Assembly (NCBI GenBank): GCA_964019695.1
Contig: OZ026516.1
Location: forward strand, 76,277,018-76,341,017
DNA: 64,000 bases
Source of the DNA: Loripinus fragilis
Lineage: Eukaryota > Mollusca > Bivalvia > Lucinida > Lucinidae
Direction of reading: 5' to 3'
In this document: positions 45,058-56,052 of the stretch, piece by piece
How positions within the stretch are numbered: the stretch's first letter is position 1
How the letters are laid out: every line of letters begins with the position of its first letter
Translations under genes and position numbers: made by a program
Notes under the pieces: generated by a model
Database searches by the model: none
The model's input: only the letters and a program-made list of their open reading frames with translations
Told to the model about the DNA's origin: nothing

Positions 45058-47706
45058 GGAACTCTTCTCAATGATTTGCTTTACATAAGGTATAGGGTGG
45101 TCAAATTTGGACTCAAACAGCGAAAATTGAGCAAAATTGCTTCATTTTCCCTAGCCTGCTTAAGGGGCTAAAATGTCACCCTCGTTGAGAGCACGAAACA
45201 TATGGCAAATTAAAGGGTCCTGTCTAGAAACTCTTCTCAATGATTTGCTTTCATTTACATAAAATATAAGGTGGTCACATTTGGACTCAAAAAGCGAAAA
45301 TTGAGCAAAATTGCTCCATTTTCCCTAGCCTGCTTAAATGGCTAAAATGTCGCTATCGTTGAGAGCTTCGACACCTATGGCAAAATAAAGGGTCCTGTTC
45401 AGAAACTCTTCTCAATGATTTGCTTTCATTTTCATAAGGTATAAGGTGGTCAAATTTGGACTCAAACAGCGAAAATAGAGCAAAATTGCTCCATTTTCCC
45501 TAGCCTGCTTAAGGGGCTAAAATGTCACCATCGTTGTGAGCTCCAAAACATATGGCAAATTAAAGGGTCCTGTCCAGAAACTCTTCTCAATGATTTGCTT
45601 TCATTTACATCAGTTATAAGGTTGTCAAATTTGGACTCAAACAGCGAAAATTGAGCAAAATTGCTCCATTTTCCCTAGCCTGCTTAAGGGGCTAAAATGT
45701 CACCATCTTTGAGAGCTCCGAAGCCTACGGCAAATTAAAGGGTCCTGTCCAGAAACACTTCTTTATGATTTGCTTTCATTTACATAAGGTATAAGGTGGT
45801 CAAATTTGGACTTAAACAGCGAAATTGAGCATATTTGCTCCATTTCCCCTAGCCTGCTTAAGGGGCTAAAATGTCACCATCGTTGAGAGCTCAGAAACCT
45901 TTGGCAAATTAGACGGTCTGTCCGGAAACTCTTCTCAATGATTTGCTTTCATTTACATAAGGTATAAGGTGGTCAAATTTGGACTCAAACAGCAAAAATT
46001 GTGCAAAATTGCCCCATTTTACCTAGCCTGCTTAAGGAGCTAAAAATTCACCATCGTTGTGAGCTCCAAAACCTACGGCCAATTAAAGCGTCCGGTCCAG
46101 AAACTCTTCTCAATGATTTGCTTACATTTACATAGGGTATAAGGTGGTCAAATTTGGACTCAAACAGCGAAAATTGAGCAAAATTGCTCCATTTCCCCTA
46201 GCCTGCTTAAGGGGCTAAATGTCACCATCGTTGAGAGCTCCGAAACCTATGGCAAAAAAGGGTCCTGTCCTGAAACTCTTCCCAATGATTTGCTTTCATT
46301 TACATCAGGTATAAGGTGGTCAAATTTGGACTCAAACAGCGAAAATTGAGCAAAATTGCTCCATTTTCCTTAGCCTGCTTAAGGGGCTTATTGTCACCAT
46401 CGTTGAGAGCTACGAAACCTATGGCATATTAAAGGGTCCTGTCCAGAAACTCTTCTTAATGATTTGCTTTCATTTACATAAGGTATAAGGTGGTCAAATT
46501 TGGACACAAACAGCGAACATTGAGCAGAATTGCTCCATTTTCCCTAGCCTGCTTAAGGGGCTAAAATGTCACCATCGTTGAGAGATCCGAAACCTATGCA
46601 AAGTCCTGTCCAGATACTCTTCCCAATGATTTGCTTTCTACATAGGTATAAGGTGGTAAAATTTGGACTCAAACAGCGGAAATAGAGCAAAATCGCTCCA
46701 TTTTTCCTAACCTGCTTAAAGGCTTAAATGTCACCATCGTTGAGAGCTCCGAAACATAAAGCAAATTGAAGGGTCATGTCCAGAAACTCTTCTCAATGAT
46801 TTGCATTCATTTACATCAGGTATAATGTGGTCAAATTTGGACTCAAATAGCGAAAATTGAGCAAAATTGCTCCATTTTCCCTAGCCTGCTAAAGGGGCTA
46901 AAATGTCATCATCGTTGAGAGCTCCGAAGCCTATGGCAAATTAAAGGGTCATGTCCAGAAACACTTCTCAATGATTTGCTTTCATTTACATAAGGTATAA
47001 GGTGGTCAAATTTGGACTTAAACAGCGAAATTTGAGCATAGTTGCTCCATTTTTCCTAGCCTGTTTAATGGGCTAAAATGTCACCATCGTTAAGAGCTCC
47101 GAAGCCTATGGCAAATTAAAGAGTCCTGTGCAGAAACACTTCTCAATGATTTGCTATCATTTACATTAGGTATAAGGTGGTCAAATTTGGACTTAAACAG
47201 CGAAAATTAAGCAAAATTGCTCCATTTTCCTTAGCCTGCTTAAGAGGCTAATTGTCACCATCGTTGAGAGCTACGAAACCTATGGCATATCAAAGGGTCC
47301 TGTCCAGAAACACTTCTTAATGATTTGCTTTCATTTACATAAGATATAAGGTTGTCAAATTTGGACTTAAACAGCGAAAATTGAGCATAATTGCTCCATT
47401 TTACCTAGCCTGCTTAAGGGGCTTAAATGTCACCATCTTTGAGAGCTCCGAAGCCTATGGCAAATTAAAGAGTCCTGTGCAGAAACACTTCTCAATGATT
47501 TGCTATCATTTACATAAGGTATAAGGTGGTCAAATTTGGACTTAAACAGCGAAAATTAAGCATAATTGCTCCATTTTCCCTAGCCTGCTTAAGGGGCTTA
47601 AATGTCACCATCGTAGAGAGCTCCGAAACCTATGGCAAATTAAAGGGTTCTGTCCTGAAACTCTTCTCAATGATTTGCTTTCATATACATAAGGTATAAG
47701 GTGGTC
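45058..47706 (+). repeat. Sat175 satellite, second block (~15 monomers)
   Basis: Same monomer and orientation as the left array but with its own variants, such as GGACTTAAACAGCGAAAAT and GAAGCCTATGGC. A two-monomer period is visible on the right: the unit with GAGTCCTGTGCAGAAACAC and TGATTTGCTATCATTTAC occurs at 47,101 and 47,452. Starts and ends inside monomers. Confidence 0.96.
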
Positions 47707-48139
47707 CAGAAAGGGTGTTTAACACTACTTCCAGATATTTGGACGATATTCTAAATATTAATAATGTTTATTTTGACAATATGGTTAGTCAAATATACCC
47801 TTCAGAGCTCCAACTTAATTAAGCCAATGCCTCTGATACCGAAGCCGCATTTTTAGACTTGCATTTGTCAATTTCTAATGATATTGTTTCTACCAAAATT
47901 TATGATAAACGTGACGACTTTGATTTTGAAATTGTCAATTTCCCATTTTTAGATGGTGATGCTCCTCGTTCTACATCCTATGGAGTCTATATCTCTCAAC
48001 TCATTCGTTTTGCTAGAGCATCTAGCTATGTTGCTGACTTTAACACTCGCAATAAATTGTTAACTCAGAAACTTCTTAAACAGGGCTATCGGTATCATAA
48101 ACTTCGCAAAACATTTTCAAAATTTTATAGACGATACGT
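47707..48139 (+). pseudogene. Penelope-like RT fragment (PLE-A copy 3), internally deleted
   Basis: Begins just before the catalytic box, which is intact here (SRYLDDILNINNVYFDNM near 47,730), with a TAA at ~47,820 where copy 1 has a sense codon. The frame 47,859-48,137 then reads IYDKRDDFDFEIVNFPFLDG, QLIRFARASSYVADFNTRN and LLKQGYRYHKLRKTFSKFYR. At 48,137 the coding sequence jumps directly into the 3' region (GTGAGGTTGGTGCCG); compared with copy 2, about 545 bp containing the rest of the RT and the first half of the 3' region are missing. It is the best-preserved copy across the middle region, where copies 1 and 2 are frameshifted. Confidence 0.9.
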
Positions 48140-48432
48140 GAGGTTGGTGCCGTTAAACCGGTTTAAGCCCTCCAGTAAAATATTTTACTGACCGTTCCAA
48201 GGCGGTACTTCTTTTGTGGATCTTTTATGTTTTTGTTCTGTCTTGTGTTTGCTATGTTTTGTGCGCGTCTGTTTATATGTGCTTTGTGGTCACCTGCTGG
48301 GAAAGGGCTGACCTCTTGGCTCTCATTTGTGGTGTCTACTGTGAGTTTGTCACTTTCCCATTGGTATCCTGGGTCAGGTGTGGTACTTGATTGTATCGAT
48401 TCCTGATCTTTGCACACTTACTTACTTTTTTA
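48140..48432 (+). mobile_element. PLE-A 3' region, copy 3, with terminus
   Basis: Matches 29,053-29,330 and then ends GATCTTTGCACACTTACTTACTTTTTT, which aligns with the PLE-B terminus (GATCATACTCACTTACTATTTTT, given in parts). This marks ACTTACT followed by Ts as the shared 3' end of both subfamilies. Min51 follows. Confidence 0.78.
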
Positions 48433-48730
48433 TCAATTTTTGCCCTTATTCTAACCAAGGTCATCTTGATGGGGAAGAGAGAGCTGGTTGCTTTGCTTAA
48501 TTTGTCTTCTTGGTGTCTCCTGATGGTTGAGTTACTTTTCCTCGCAGTGCCGTGGGGTTGTCTGCGGTTTGTGATTGTGGTATTTCCTGAAAATACTCAC
48601 TATTTTTATAAAGTAACGTACAGCAAAACATAGAACAATTACAGACTCCCACAATGAGAGTAACAATAAACAAAAAGTCAACAACAACAGAACCACCTAT
48701 TTTTGCCCTTATTCTAACCAAGGTCCTATA
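48433..48730. mobile_element. Mosaic of short PLE-B and Min51 pieces
   Basis: 48,433-48,461 is Min51; 48,462-48,605 is a plus-oriented PLE-B 3' tip (GGGGAAGAGAGAGCTGG to CTCACTATTTTT); 48,606-48,697 is a minus-oriented PLE-B piece (AAGTAACGTACAGCAAAAC, AACAACAGAACCACC); 48,698-48,730 is Min51 again. The two PLE-B pieces meet tail to tail. Confidence 0.75.
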
Positions 48731-49418
48731 AAAAATAGTAAGTGAGTTTGATAAGGAAATACCACAATCAAAAACCGCAGACAACCCCGTTGCACCACGA
48801 GGAAGTGCCGGCTTAACCATCACGAGACACCAGGAAGACCAATTAAGCAAAGCAATCAGCTCTCCCTTCCCATTCAAGATGATTGCAATAGTAGAATGCA
48901 CATAAAGTAACCTACAACAAAACATAAAACAATTACAGACTCCCACAATGGGAGTAACAATAACAACAGAACCACCGCCTTAGAACAGACAGCAGATTAA
49001 GCCACCGGGGGCTTAAATGCATTTTACTGGTACCAAATCTTCGCCCTAGATTCTGCTGTTGCTGAAGTACAAGAAATGTTCAGTTCGCATGGAGGTCATC
49101 TAACTAATGCAATGTATCATCATGAAGAAACACTCTAATCAAATTAACACACCATGATGAAACAAAGAAAATGGCTCATGACTCACAGATAGTCAGAGCT
49201 AAAGAAAACCTTAAGTTGAGCCACGGTGGGTCCAGCTATAGATAAGCATCAGGCACCAACCCACCGTTTAAAGCTTTACGTCAGAGCCGTCATAGAGTCT
49301 GAGGAAACCAAAGCTATTAACCGTGATTGGGTTTAAAACAAGGCATGCAGACTGTCTCATGATATCCATGTTTTTACTATGCCTTGTTGCAGAGGAATTT
49401 TTTACCTAATGTTGTATA
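48731..49418 (-). mobile_element. PLE-B 3' region plus RT C-terminal remnant
   Basis: Starts at the PLE-B terminus (AAAAAATAGTAAGTGAG) and matches 16,811-17,470, then after a deletion of roughly 120 bp relative to that copy resumes in the RT tail at GCCTTGTTGCAGAGG. It is interrupted at 49,419 by a TIR element and continues at 49,976. RT coding capacity is lost. Confidence 0.83.
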
Positions 49419-49975
49419 CTGAGGGAAAAAAGTTTAGCAAATATTTATACTGGGGTTTCCCATAGGCGATCATTAAAGCATTAGATCTTTTTAATTGGAA
49501 GGTTCGCAAACATGTCAGTTGCTTGAAAATGATCTAATGACTTCCCGTAAGTGGTCAAAAGAAACAAAATCCGACTTCATAGTGAGGATTTGATCTGTTG
49601 AGCATTTTATTTTCAAACGTTATTCAATTGAAAGGGAGGTAATTTGGTTAAATACTATTTTCAACTAAAAACTGTACGAAAAGGGTGAACGTAACATTCA
49701 GTTTTAAACCGTTTTTTAACTTCTTACTTTTGGATCTAAACATTTGACAGAAAAAATTAACTTTTAGTCGAAAACTATTCGCACTATTGCCATATAAGCT
49801 GTTATAGCAAGGTGGGCATAAAAATCAGACTTGACATTATGTGAAATTTCAACCTGTTAATGTCATCGTACTTGTGAACGTTTGTCAACATATATTTTTG
49901 ACACTATGAAATTAAAGTCCTATTTCTTCTAAATTGTGACTCCCCAAAGTAGATTGTTAAACTTTTTTCCCTCAG
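49419..49975. mobile_element. 557-bp TA-flanked TIR element in PLE-B
   Basis: Ends CTGAGGGAAAAAAGTTTA and TAAACTTTTTTCCCTCAG are complementary, with TA at 49,417-49,418 and 49,976-49,977. The interrupted PLE-B sequence (AATGTTGTA | TTGAACAATTAACTC) matches the uninterrupted 17.62-kb copy (AATGTTGTATTTAGCAATTA). No coding frame inside; non-autonomous Tc1/mariner-like element. Confidence 0.92.
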
Positions 49976-50108
49976 TATATTGAACAATTAACTCTGAGTG
50001 TCTGTGGTAGAATTTAGAAAATGCTTTTCGAATTTTATGATATCTATAACCTTGTTTTAATAATTTAGCAGTTATAAAAATAAGTTTCTGTTGTTGAAGT
50101 CATCAACA
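49976..50108 (-). pseudogene. PLE-B RT tail remnant beyond the TIR element
   Basis: Minus-strand pieces of the RT C-terminal region (ACTCTGAGTGTCTGTGGTAG, AATGCTTTTCGAATTTTATG) matching 17,641-17,760. It ends at CATCAACACT where Min51 begins, the point corresponding to VDDFNNRN in the RT. Confidence 0.85.
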
Positions 50109-50109
50109 C

Positions 50110-51102
50110 TAACCCAAACCAAAAAGAGTGTTTTATTCTATTTTGTTCTTATTCTAACCAAAGCCCAGCCAAAAATGTTTTTTTTCTCTCTATTTAGCCC
50201 TAATTCAAACTAAAGCCCTACCAAAAAGGGATGTTTTCTCCATTTATGCTCTTACCCTAACCTAAGCTATGCCACATAGAGTGTTTTTCTTTTCTTTTTT
50301 GCCCTTATTCTAAACAAAGCTCTACAACAAAGGGTGTTTTACTCTAGTTTTGCCCTTATTCTAATCAAACCCTTGCCACAAAAGGTGTTTTTCTATTTTG
50401 TCCTTATTCTAACCAAATTCCTACCAAAAAGGTGTTTTTTTTTTCACTAATTTTGCGCTTATTCTAACAAAGCCCAACCAAAAAGGGTGTTTTCTCTATT
50501 TTTGCCTTTATTCTAAACACTTTCTTACCACAAGGAATGTTGAACTTTATTTTTGCCCTTATTCAAACCAAAGCCCAGCCAAAAAAAGATGTTTTTCTCT
50601 ATTTTTGCCCTTATTCCAACCAAAGCCATGCTAAAAACGGCGTTTTTATCTATTTTGAGGTTATTCTAACCAATGCCCTACCAAAAAGGGTGTTTTACTC
50701 TATTTTAGCCCTAACCCCAACCTAAGTTCTACCAAAAAGGGTGTTTTTTTTCTCTATTTATACTCTAATTCTCACCACAGCCCTACCAAAAAGGGTGTAT
50801 GTCTCTATTTTTGCTCGTATTCTAACCAAAGCCAAACCAAAAAGGGTGTTTTATTCTATTTTTCTCTTATTCTAACCAAAGCCCAGCCAAAAATGGTATT
50901 TTTTCTCTATTTAGCCCTAATTTTAACCAAAGCCCTACCGAAAAGGATGTTTTACTCTATTTTGCCCTTGTTTGTCTCTATTTTTGCTCTAACCCTAACC
51001 AAAGCACTGCCTTTAAGGGTGTTATTCTCTATTTTTGCCCTTATTCTAACAAAAGCCTTTCCAAAAAGGGTGTTTTTCTCTATTTTCGCCCTTATTTGAT
51101 TT
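50110..51102 (+). repeat. Min51 minisatellite, ~19 units
   Basis: Forward units (CTTATTCTAACCAAAGCCC, CCAAAAAGGGTGTTTTTCTC) ending at TCGCCCTTATTTGATTTTTT, where DR-X starts. Frames at 50,537 and 50,893 follow the 17-codon period. Confidence 0.94.
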
Positions 51103-53584
51103 TTTTAGGACAAATATGGTTTATTTGACAGTTTGACATTTAGCCATTGCTATATTACTATATTGCATATTGTGTGGAGCAGCATTTCAATTGAAATAAG
51201 CTTCCAGAGTGTTTTGAATAGGCCAGTGTTAAAGGAACATGTTATTTTATAAAATGAACATACAACGTGCATTTCAATTTATGATAGTTATAACTGGCTT
51301 ATTCTGACTAATTCATTTCACAAACTGAACTGCTTCTAGTTCATGGATGTGTATATACATTCTTAAGATCTTAGAATCTTCCACTCTGAATGCACTGAGT
51401 GGGGATCTCTTAGACACTTATGGTCAGGGGTATTTTAGTTGACTCTTGGATGAATGCTGCTCCCCCCATCTTTCCCCAGTGTCAGACTGACAATCACCAG
51501 TATGGTATTGTCACACTCTGTTCTTGAATATTTCGCAGTCAGGTGGACTTGGTTGCTTACACTTCCACTTTAAGCTGACGCTTACAAGCTGTCTGTCTCA
51601 TCAACATGTACCGGTTACAGACTAGTATGGCTGGGCACACGGTCCACCACCCTGACTTGCAGGCATATTCTCTGACACATTGATGCACTAAATGCTTGGA
51701 CAGACCCAGACTGGCAGCAGTCTCTTCAGACTGACACAACTAGCAGGTCCTCTTGCAGGGCAAAGGTCAGCTGGAATCCTGTTTAGTGGTAGGTGTTATG
51801 TCAGGCTCTGCAAATACACAGCGCCTAGCTTAAAGGTTCTAATACCCTTGCAACACTAGTCCTTGCATGGGATTGCTCTGAGCTGAATCTTCCAGTTGTG
51901 GAGTTTGACACAGATCTCAAGCTTTGAAGCTACTAAATATGATCAAAATAAACTTATTTTCCTTAGCTGAGATTTTTCCACGCGGATTCGACGGGTCTCT
52001 TAACATGCCGATGTTAAAGACAGCAAGATGCAATCGATAATCGTAACCCAGGACTCAGCAGATTAGTTCTTGATGAACTGCTATTATCTTCAAGTTATAA
52101 AATTATGTACAGAGAACAAAAGCATTCCATACAGTCTTAATGATGAACAATTTGATATTGCTCAGTGCTCTACAACATTCTATACAGCTTAGAACAGTTT
52201 TATCTGAGATCTCTCAGATTATGCTATACATATGAGTATAGAGACACGCTATACAGCCTTTATGAACAGTTTTCCTCTTTGCATCTAAGATCTCTAGTAA
52301 CCAAGACACGCTTGATGAGCAATCTATGATCTACTTTTACAGCCTTGATGAACAATTATTATCTATAAGTCTCTGGTTAATATATATGGTACTGAAACAT
52401 TCTATACATCCTTGATGAACCTCATTTTCTTAATGCTAAGATTGTTTACTGCCATTACCAGTTTTTGTGTTGTGGACTTACTCTTACCTGAAGCTGTTCG
52501 TAACTGCATTCTAGGATATGCATGCTGTGCAGACTTATACACAGTTTGGATCTATTATTACATCTGTGCATCTATGAAAACATGCTCATTTATGGACAAA
52601 CTTATTTAATTTCACAAAATAGCACCTTGAGCATACAAAACGGCTGCATAGGATTACATGCCACTGGATTTTGGTTTGGCACATGGCCCAGCTTTTCAGA
52701 TAAGCATGCATTGGAGAACTTTGGCAGTTTCTACTTGAACCAAAATTACTATTAGGCAGCATTATATATCTCCCAAAATAACTGAATATCTAACTGATCT
52801 AATATTCAGATGTTTTTTTTTTGTTTCAGAAGTTTTTATGGAAGCACCATAAACAGACTCTTATCCTCAACAATGCCCATCTCCAGAGAAAATATACGGA
52901 ACTATTATATGGAACTAAGTGAATAACAACAGACTGTGAATTCTTTATAGGACAATGCAGTGACAGCTAGGACTGCTTGAACACTCTCAACATATGAAAC
53001 AGGCCTTAGAAGCTTTCAAGTATTCAAACAATTCTTTTGATGAACAATCGCTTTCAAGTATTCAAACAATTCTTTTGATGAACAATCTGGCACAGAATAC
53101 GGATGGATCCACTACGTGGTTGTCAGCAGATGTCTTGTGTTTGTATATAGCCATTTGTAATATACATTTACATGTTACAGGTTCAAGTAAGCGACCAAGA
53201 GTACAATTTTGCAGACTGGTATGTGGATTGTTTACTCCAATCAGCATGTGTAACTTTTACGTCATAGGAATTTACAATTAATCGACAGGAATTTGAGCCC
53301 ACCACTAATCCGTGTAATGTAGATAAGACATTTATGGATACATCTGGATACATCTGAAGGTTTCAAAGCAGACCTTCCAGATATGGAATCAATATACTGT
53401 TGTTCAAATTAAAAAATTGAAATTATGACCTTTCACTTTACAGGCGCTGCAAAATGTTAACATATGTGCATTACCTACTGACCCACTGTTTTTGAATGAG
53501 TCGGGCAGTGCTTTGAGCAAAGCAAACTATCTTTTTTCATATCAAACAAATTCAAACAGACTTTACCCTTCTAAGAACATATTT
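51103..53584 (+). repeat. DR-X dispersed repeat, longest copy
   Basis: Begins GGACAAATATGGTTTATTTG right after Min51, exactly as at 63,940. It collects segments seen separately elsewhere: 51,290-51,830 (inverted at 24 kb), 51,800-52,680 (43.8-45.0 kb) and 53,279-53,584 (37.0-37.4 kb). A direct duplication of TTTCAAGTATTCAAACAATTCTTTTGATGAACAATC (36 bp; first 20 TTTCAAGTATTCAAACAATT) occurs at 53,016 and 53,050. No gene is seen; the frames at 52,412, 52,522 and 52,994 have no recognisable domains. It is continued after a PLE-B insertion at 53,884. Confidence 0.75.
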
Positions 53585-53883
53585 AAGCCCCCCACCCCAT
53601 GACGTGCTGTCCGTTCTAAGGCGGTGGTTCTGTTGTTGTTGACTTTTTGTTTATTGTTACTCCCATTATGGGAGTCTGTAATGTTATATGTTTTGTTGTA
53701 CGTTACTTTATGTCCATTCTAGCCTTGCAATCATCTTGATGGGGAAGAGAGAGCTGGTTGCTTTGCTTAATTTGTCTTCCTGGTGTCTCGAGATGGTTGA
53801 GGGGCTCTTCCTCGCGGTGCCATGGGGTTGTCTGCGGTTTGTGATTGTGGTCTTTTCTGATCATACTCACTTACTATTTTTGG
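53585..53883 (+). mobile_element. PLE-B 3' region inserted in DR-X
   Basis: Plus-oriented PLE-B end from CGTTCTAAGGCGGTGGTTC to the terminus ACTCACTTACTATTTTT at 53,880. DR-X resumes at GGATTTGAGTTAGTTTTTCC, matching 37,451 onward. The open frame at 53,688 is the RT-sense reading of this 3' region and recurs in other copies (16,845, 23,300, 48,391), but has no recognised domain. Confidence 0.85.
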
Positions 53884-53971
53884 ATTTGAGTTAGTTTTTC
53901 CAAGAGCGCTCATTTCATATTGCGGCCAGTAGTTCGGTATGTAAGCGCGTTTGGAAGATCATTATATTATA
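53884..53971 (+). repeat. DR-X end
   Basis: CCAAGAGCGCTCATTTCATA and GCGGCCAGTA match 37,470-37,500, then similarity stops near 53,965, where an RT relic begins. Confidence 0.7.
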
Positions 53972-54243
53972 TTTGCTGATAGAGCTGGTATCAATAACCA
54001 TGATTTACAACTGTTGTCAAACTGGGCTAGACAATGGTAAGTTACCTTTAATCTGCTTAAAACCGAGGCTGTCTCATTAACACTCTTAAAAAACTAGAGA
54101 TATTACCACATCTTATTTTTGATAATATTGCAATTAGCTTTGTAGATAGCCATAAACATCTGGGTGTAACATCAAGTCGTAATGGCCAGTGTTGAAAATA
54201 TTCTCAATTCAGCAACTACAATATCGTGAATAATGCGTAAATT
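53972..54243 (+). pseudogene. Non-LTR retrotransposon (LINE) RT fragment
   Basis: Translation gives FADRAGINNHDLQLLSNWAR (first residues correspond to the catalytic FADD box, changed to FADR), QW-stop-VTFNLLKTEAVSL, then after a frameshift LEILPHLIFDNIAISFVDSH followed by KHLGVTSSRNGQ, and NILNSATTI. The order FADD, WxxxWxxxFNxxKTE, HKHLGV is the hallmark of the C-terminal palm/thumb of LINE reverse transcriptases (CR1/Jockey-like groups). Stops and frameshifts show it is dead. Both ends are lost; the endonuclease domain is absent. Confidence 0.8.
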
Positions 54244-54945
54244 TGTGTTTCTGATCTATAGGTCTGTTTTGGTTGTTGTTGTTTTTAGCGCCAGCTTAAA
54301 ATTTTGATTTTTGTCAGAATTCAACATATTTTCTCCCACAATACTTGCAAAGTTCATAGTCGGTCAGAATATATTGCTTATTATTTGCTTTTAAGTGTTT
54401 TTTTTTTATTTATTTTTGCCCTTATTCTAAACAAAGCCCTACTAACAAGGATGATTTCTCTATTTTTTGGGGACGGATGTTAGTCCGTTCCCCAATTTTA
54501 ACAATAGCGTTTTGACCACATGTCGTAATTTGCTCTTGCGCTGTTGAACACATCAATATGTTACCATTAATCCCAATTTTTCAGCATATTTGTTGCAAAG
54601 TATCAGGTTAAATGGTTGATTTGGAGGCAGAGTGGTAAACAGTTGATTCTGGATCAGTTACTTTCTGAGAAGCCGGCTGATATGGATCTACATTGTATTC
54701 AAAACAGGGCATTACCAAGCCGCATGATAAGGGATTAATACGATCCTAACAACGCCTATTAAGAAGCTTCCGCGTAAAAATAGTTCCAACTTGTTTCGTG
54801 TTTTTTATTGTCGTTGTTGTTTTTGTCTTTTTAAAAATAGGTCTAGATCTACAGTATTTGAGATTTATCTGCTCGATTTCAAAAAACCAATCATAAATAT
54901 ATGTAAATTATTATCGCGCAATAATAAAAATTTATATAATTAACG
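54244..54945. other. Unassigned stretch with a Min51 remnant and a hairpin
   Basis: 54,402-54,468 is a degenerate Min51 unit (TTTTTGCCCTTATTCTAAAC). 54,468-54,496 is a hairpin, GGGGACGGA and TCCGTTCCCC around TGTTAG. 54,590-54,740 has a frame FVAKYQVKWLIWRQSGKQLI that may be mobile-element debris but I cannot assign it. The rest is AT-rich with nothing recognisable. Confidence 0.5.
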
Positions 54946-56044
54946 GATTACAGTCAAAACGTCCCCAAGTCAAAACGTCCCCTAGTCAAAACGTCCCCGA
55001 ATTGGTCAAAACGTCCCCAAAAATTGGTCAAAACGTCCCCATGGTAAAAAATGTTGGTCAAAACGTCCCCAAAATGATTTTTCTTATCCTTTATTTTATG
55101 TATTTTAGGCATAATCTGGGATGTTTGAATGAAACTAGTTTAAATAAAGTGTTTTTATCCAGATTCCATTCCGTTATTTCAGTAAAATAGCATTAAGAAT
55201 GCACTGTGGTGTTTTCCAACAATCCTTCTATACACGATCCTTCAAGTATTATATTATTATATATCCACTAGTTTTTGATGGTTTGCTTTGTGGTAATTAT
55301 CAGACAATCGTTAGATTGTAAGTTTGAGGTAGAACTTTATTTAATTTCGAGCAAACATATGCGTTAAGTTTAAATCTAGGTCTACGCAGTATATAAATCT
55401 CCCCTAACAAAATTGATAATAGGTGATTAACTTTATTAAAACAGGTGTCTAATACATGTATAATTGAACTGTTTGATAAAGACGTGTGAAAAACCTGCTG
55501 CTCAGAAATGATGACATTGACTCGTCCCCACCGTGACTAATTGCCTTTGCACTTAAAAAATCGGTCATACGGAACCAACGTCGGTGTACAGTATTAACTC
55601 TATGCATGCTGGTGTCTTATGCTGATAACATTTGCAAGTGGCTTATACCCAGATTAGACCTGACAAAATGTGGGATTATCTGCACTTTATGATGGTATTC
55701 CAGAAACAGTCCTTTAAAAATATTATTTAGCAAAAGACAAAGAAAAGCGGACAACAAAACGCGCGAAAAACTAGTATGCTTTACCGTTGATCTGTTTCAG
55801 CATGAACACGCAATACCCTATCAAAACATCATTTTAAACTGTCATACATTAGTACCAGACGCTAAAACAAGCCTTTCCTTTGTTAGAATCCCATATTTCT
55901 TCGAAAAATCTCCTTTGAAAAATGGGGACGTTTTATGGGGACGTTTTGACCAATCTTTTTTCCGTGTTTGGGGACGTTTTGACCAATTCGGGGACGTTTT
56001 GACTAGGGGGCGTTTTGACTAGGGGACGTTTTGACTTGCACCCT
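54946..56044. mobile_element. 1.1-kb TIR element with arrays of a 14-bp motif at both ends
   Basis: GTCAAAACGTCCCC occurs six times at 54,952-55,072, and its complement GGGGACGTTTTGAC six times (four exact, one changed, one partial) at 55,921-56,036. Spacers match too (CTAGTC, GAATTGGTC), so the two ends form a true inverted repeat. The octamer AATTAACG flanks both sides (54,938-54,945 and 56,045-56,052), consistent with an 8-bp target duplication or a TTAA site within it. The 850-bp interior has no coding frame, so the element is non-autonomous. Clustered subterminal motifs are typical of transposase binding sites. Confidence 0.88.
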
Positions 56045-56052
56045 AATTAACG

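Noticed and set aside
53688..53894. Recurring frame MFCCTLLYVHSS in the PLE-B 3' region as an accessory gene
   Set aside because: Open in several copies, but copies are closely related and the frame is broken or shifted in others (48.5 kb). No domain is recognisable, and conservation may simply reflect recent common origin.
54952..55072. GTCAAAACGTCCCC array as a CRISPR or regulatory array
   Set aside because: Spacing is irregular and short, and a mirrored array 0.85 kb away with matching spacers and flanking octamers makes it a transposon end.
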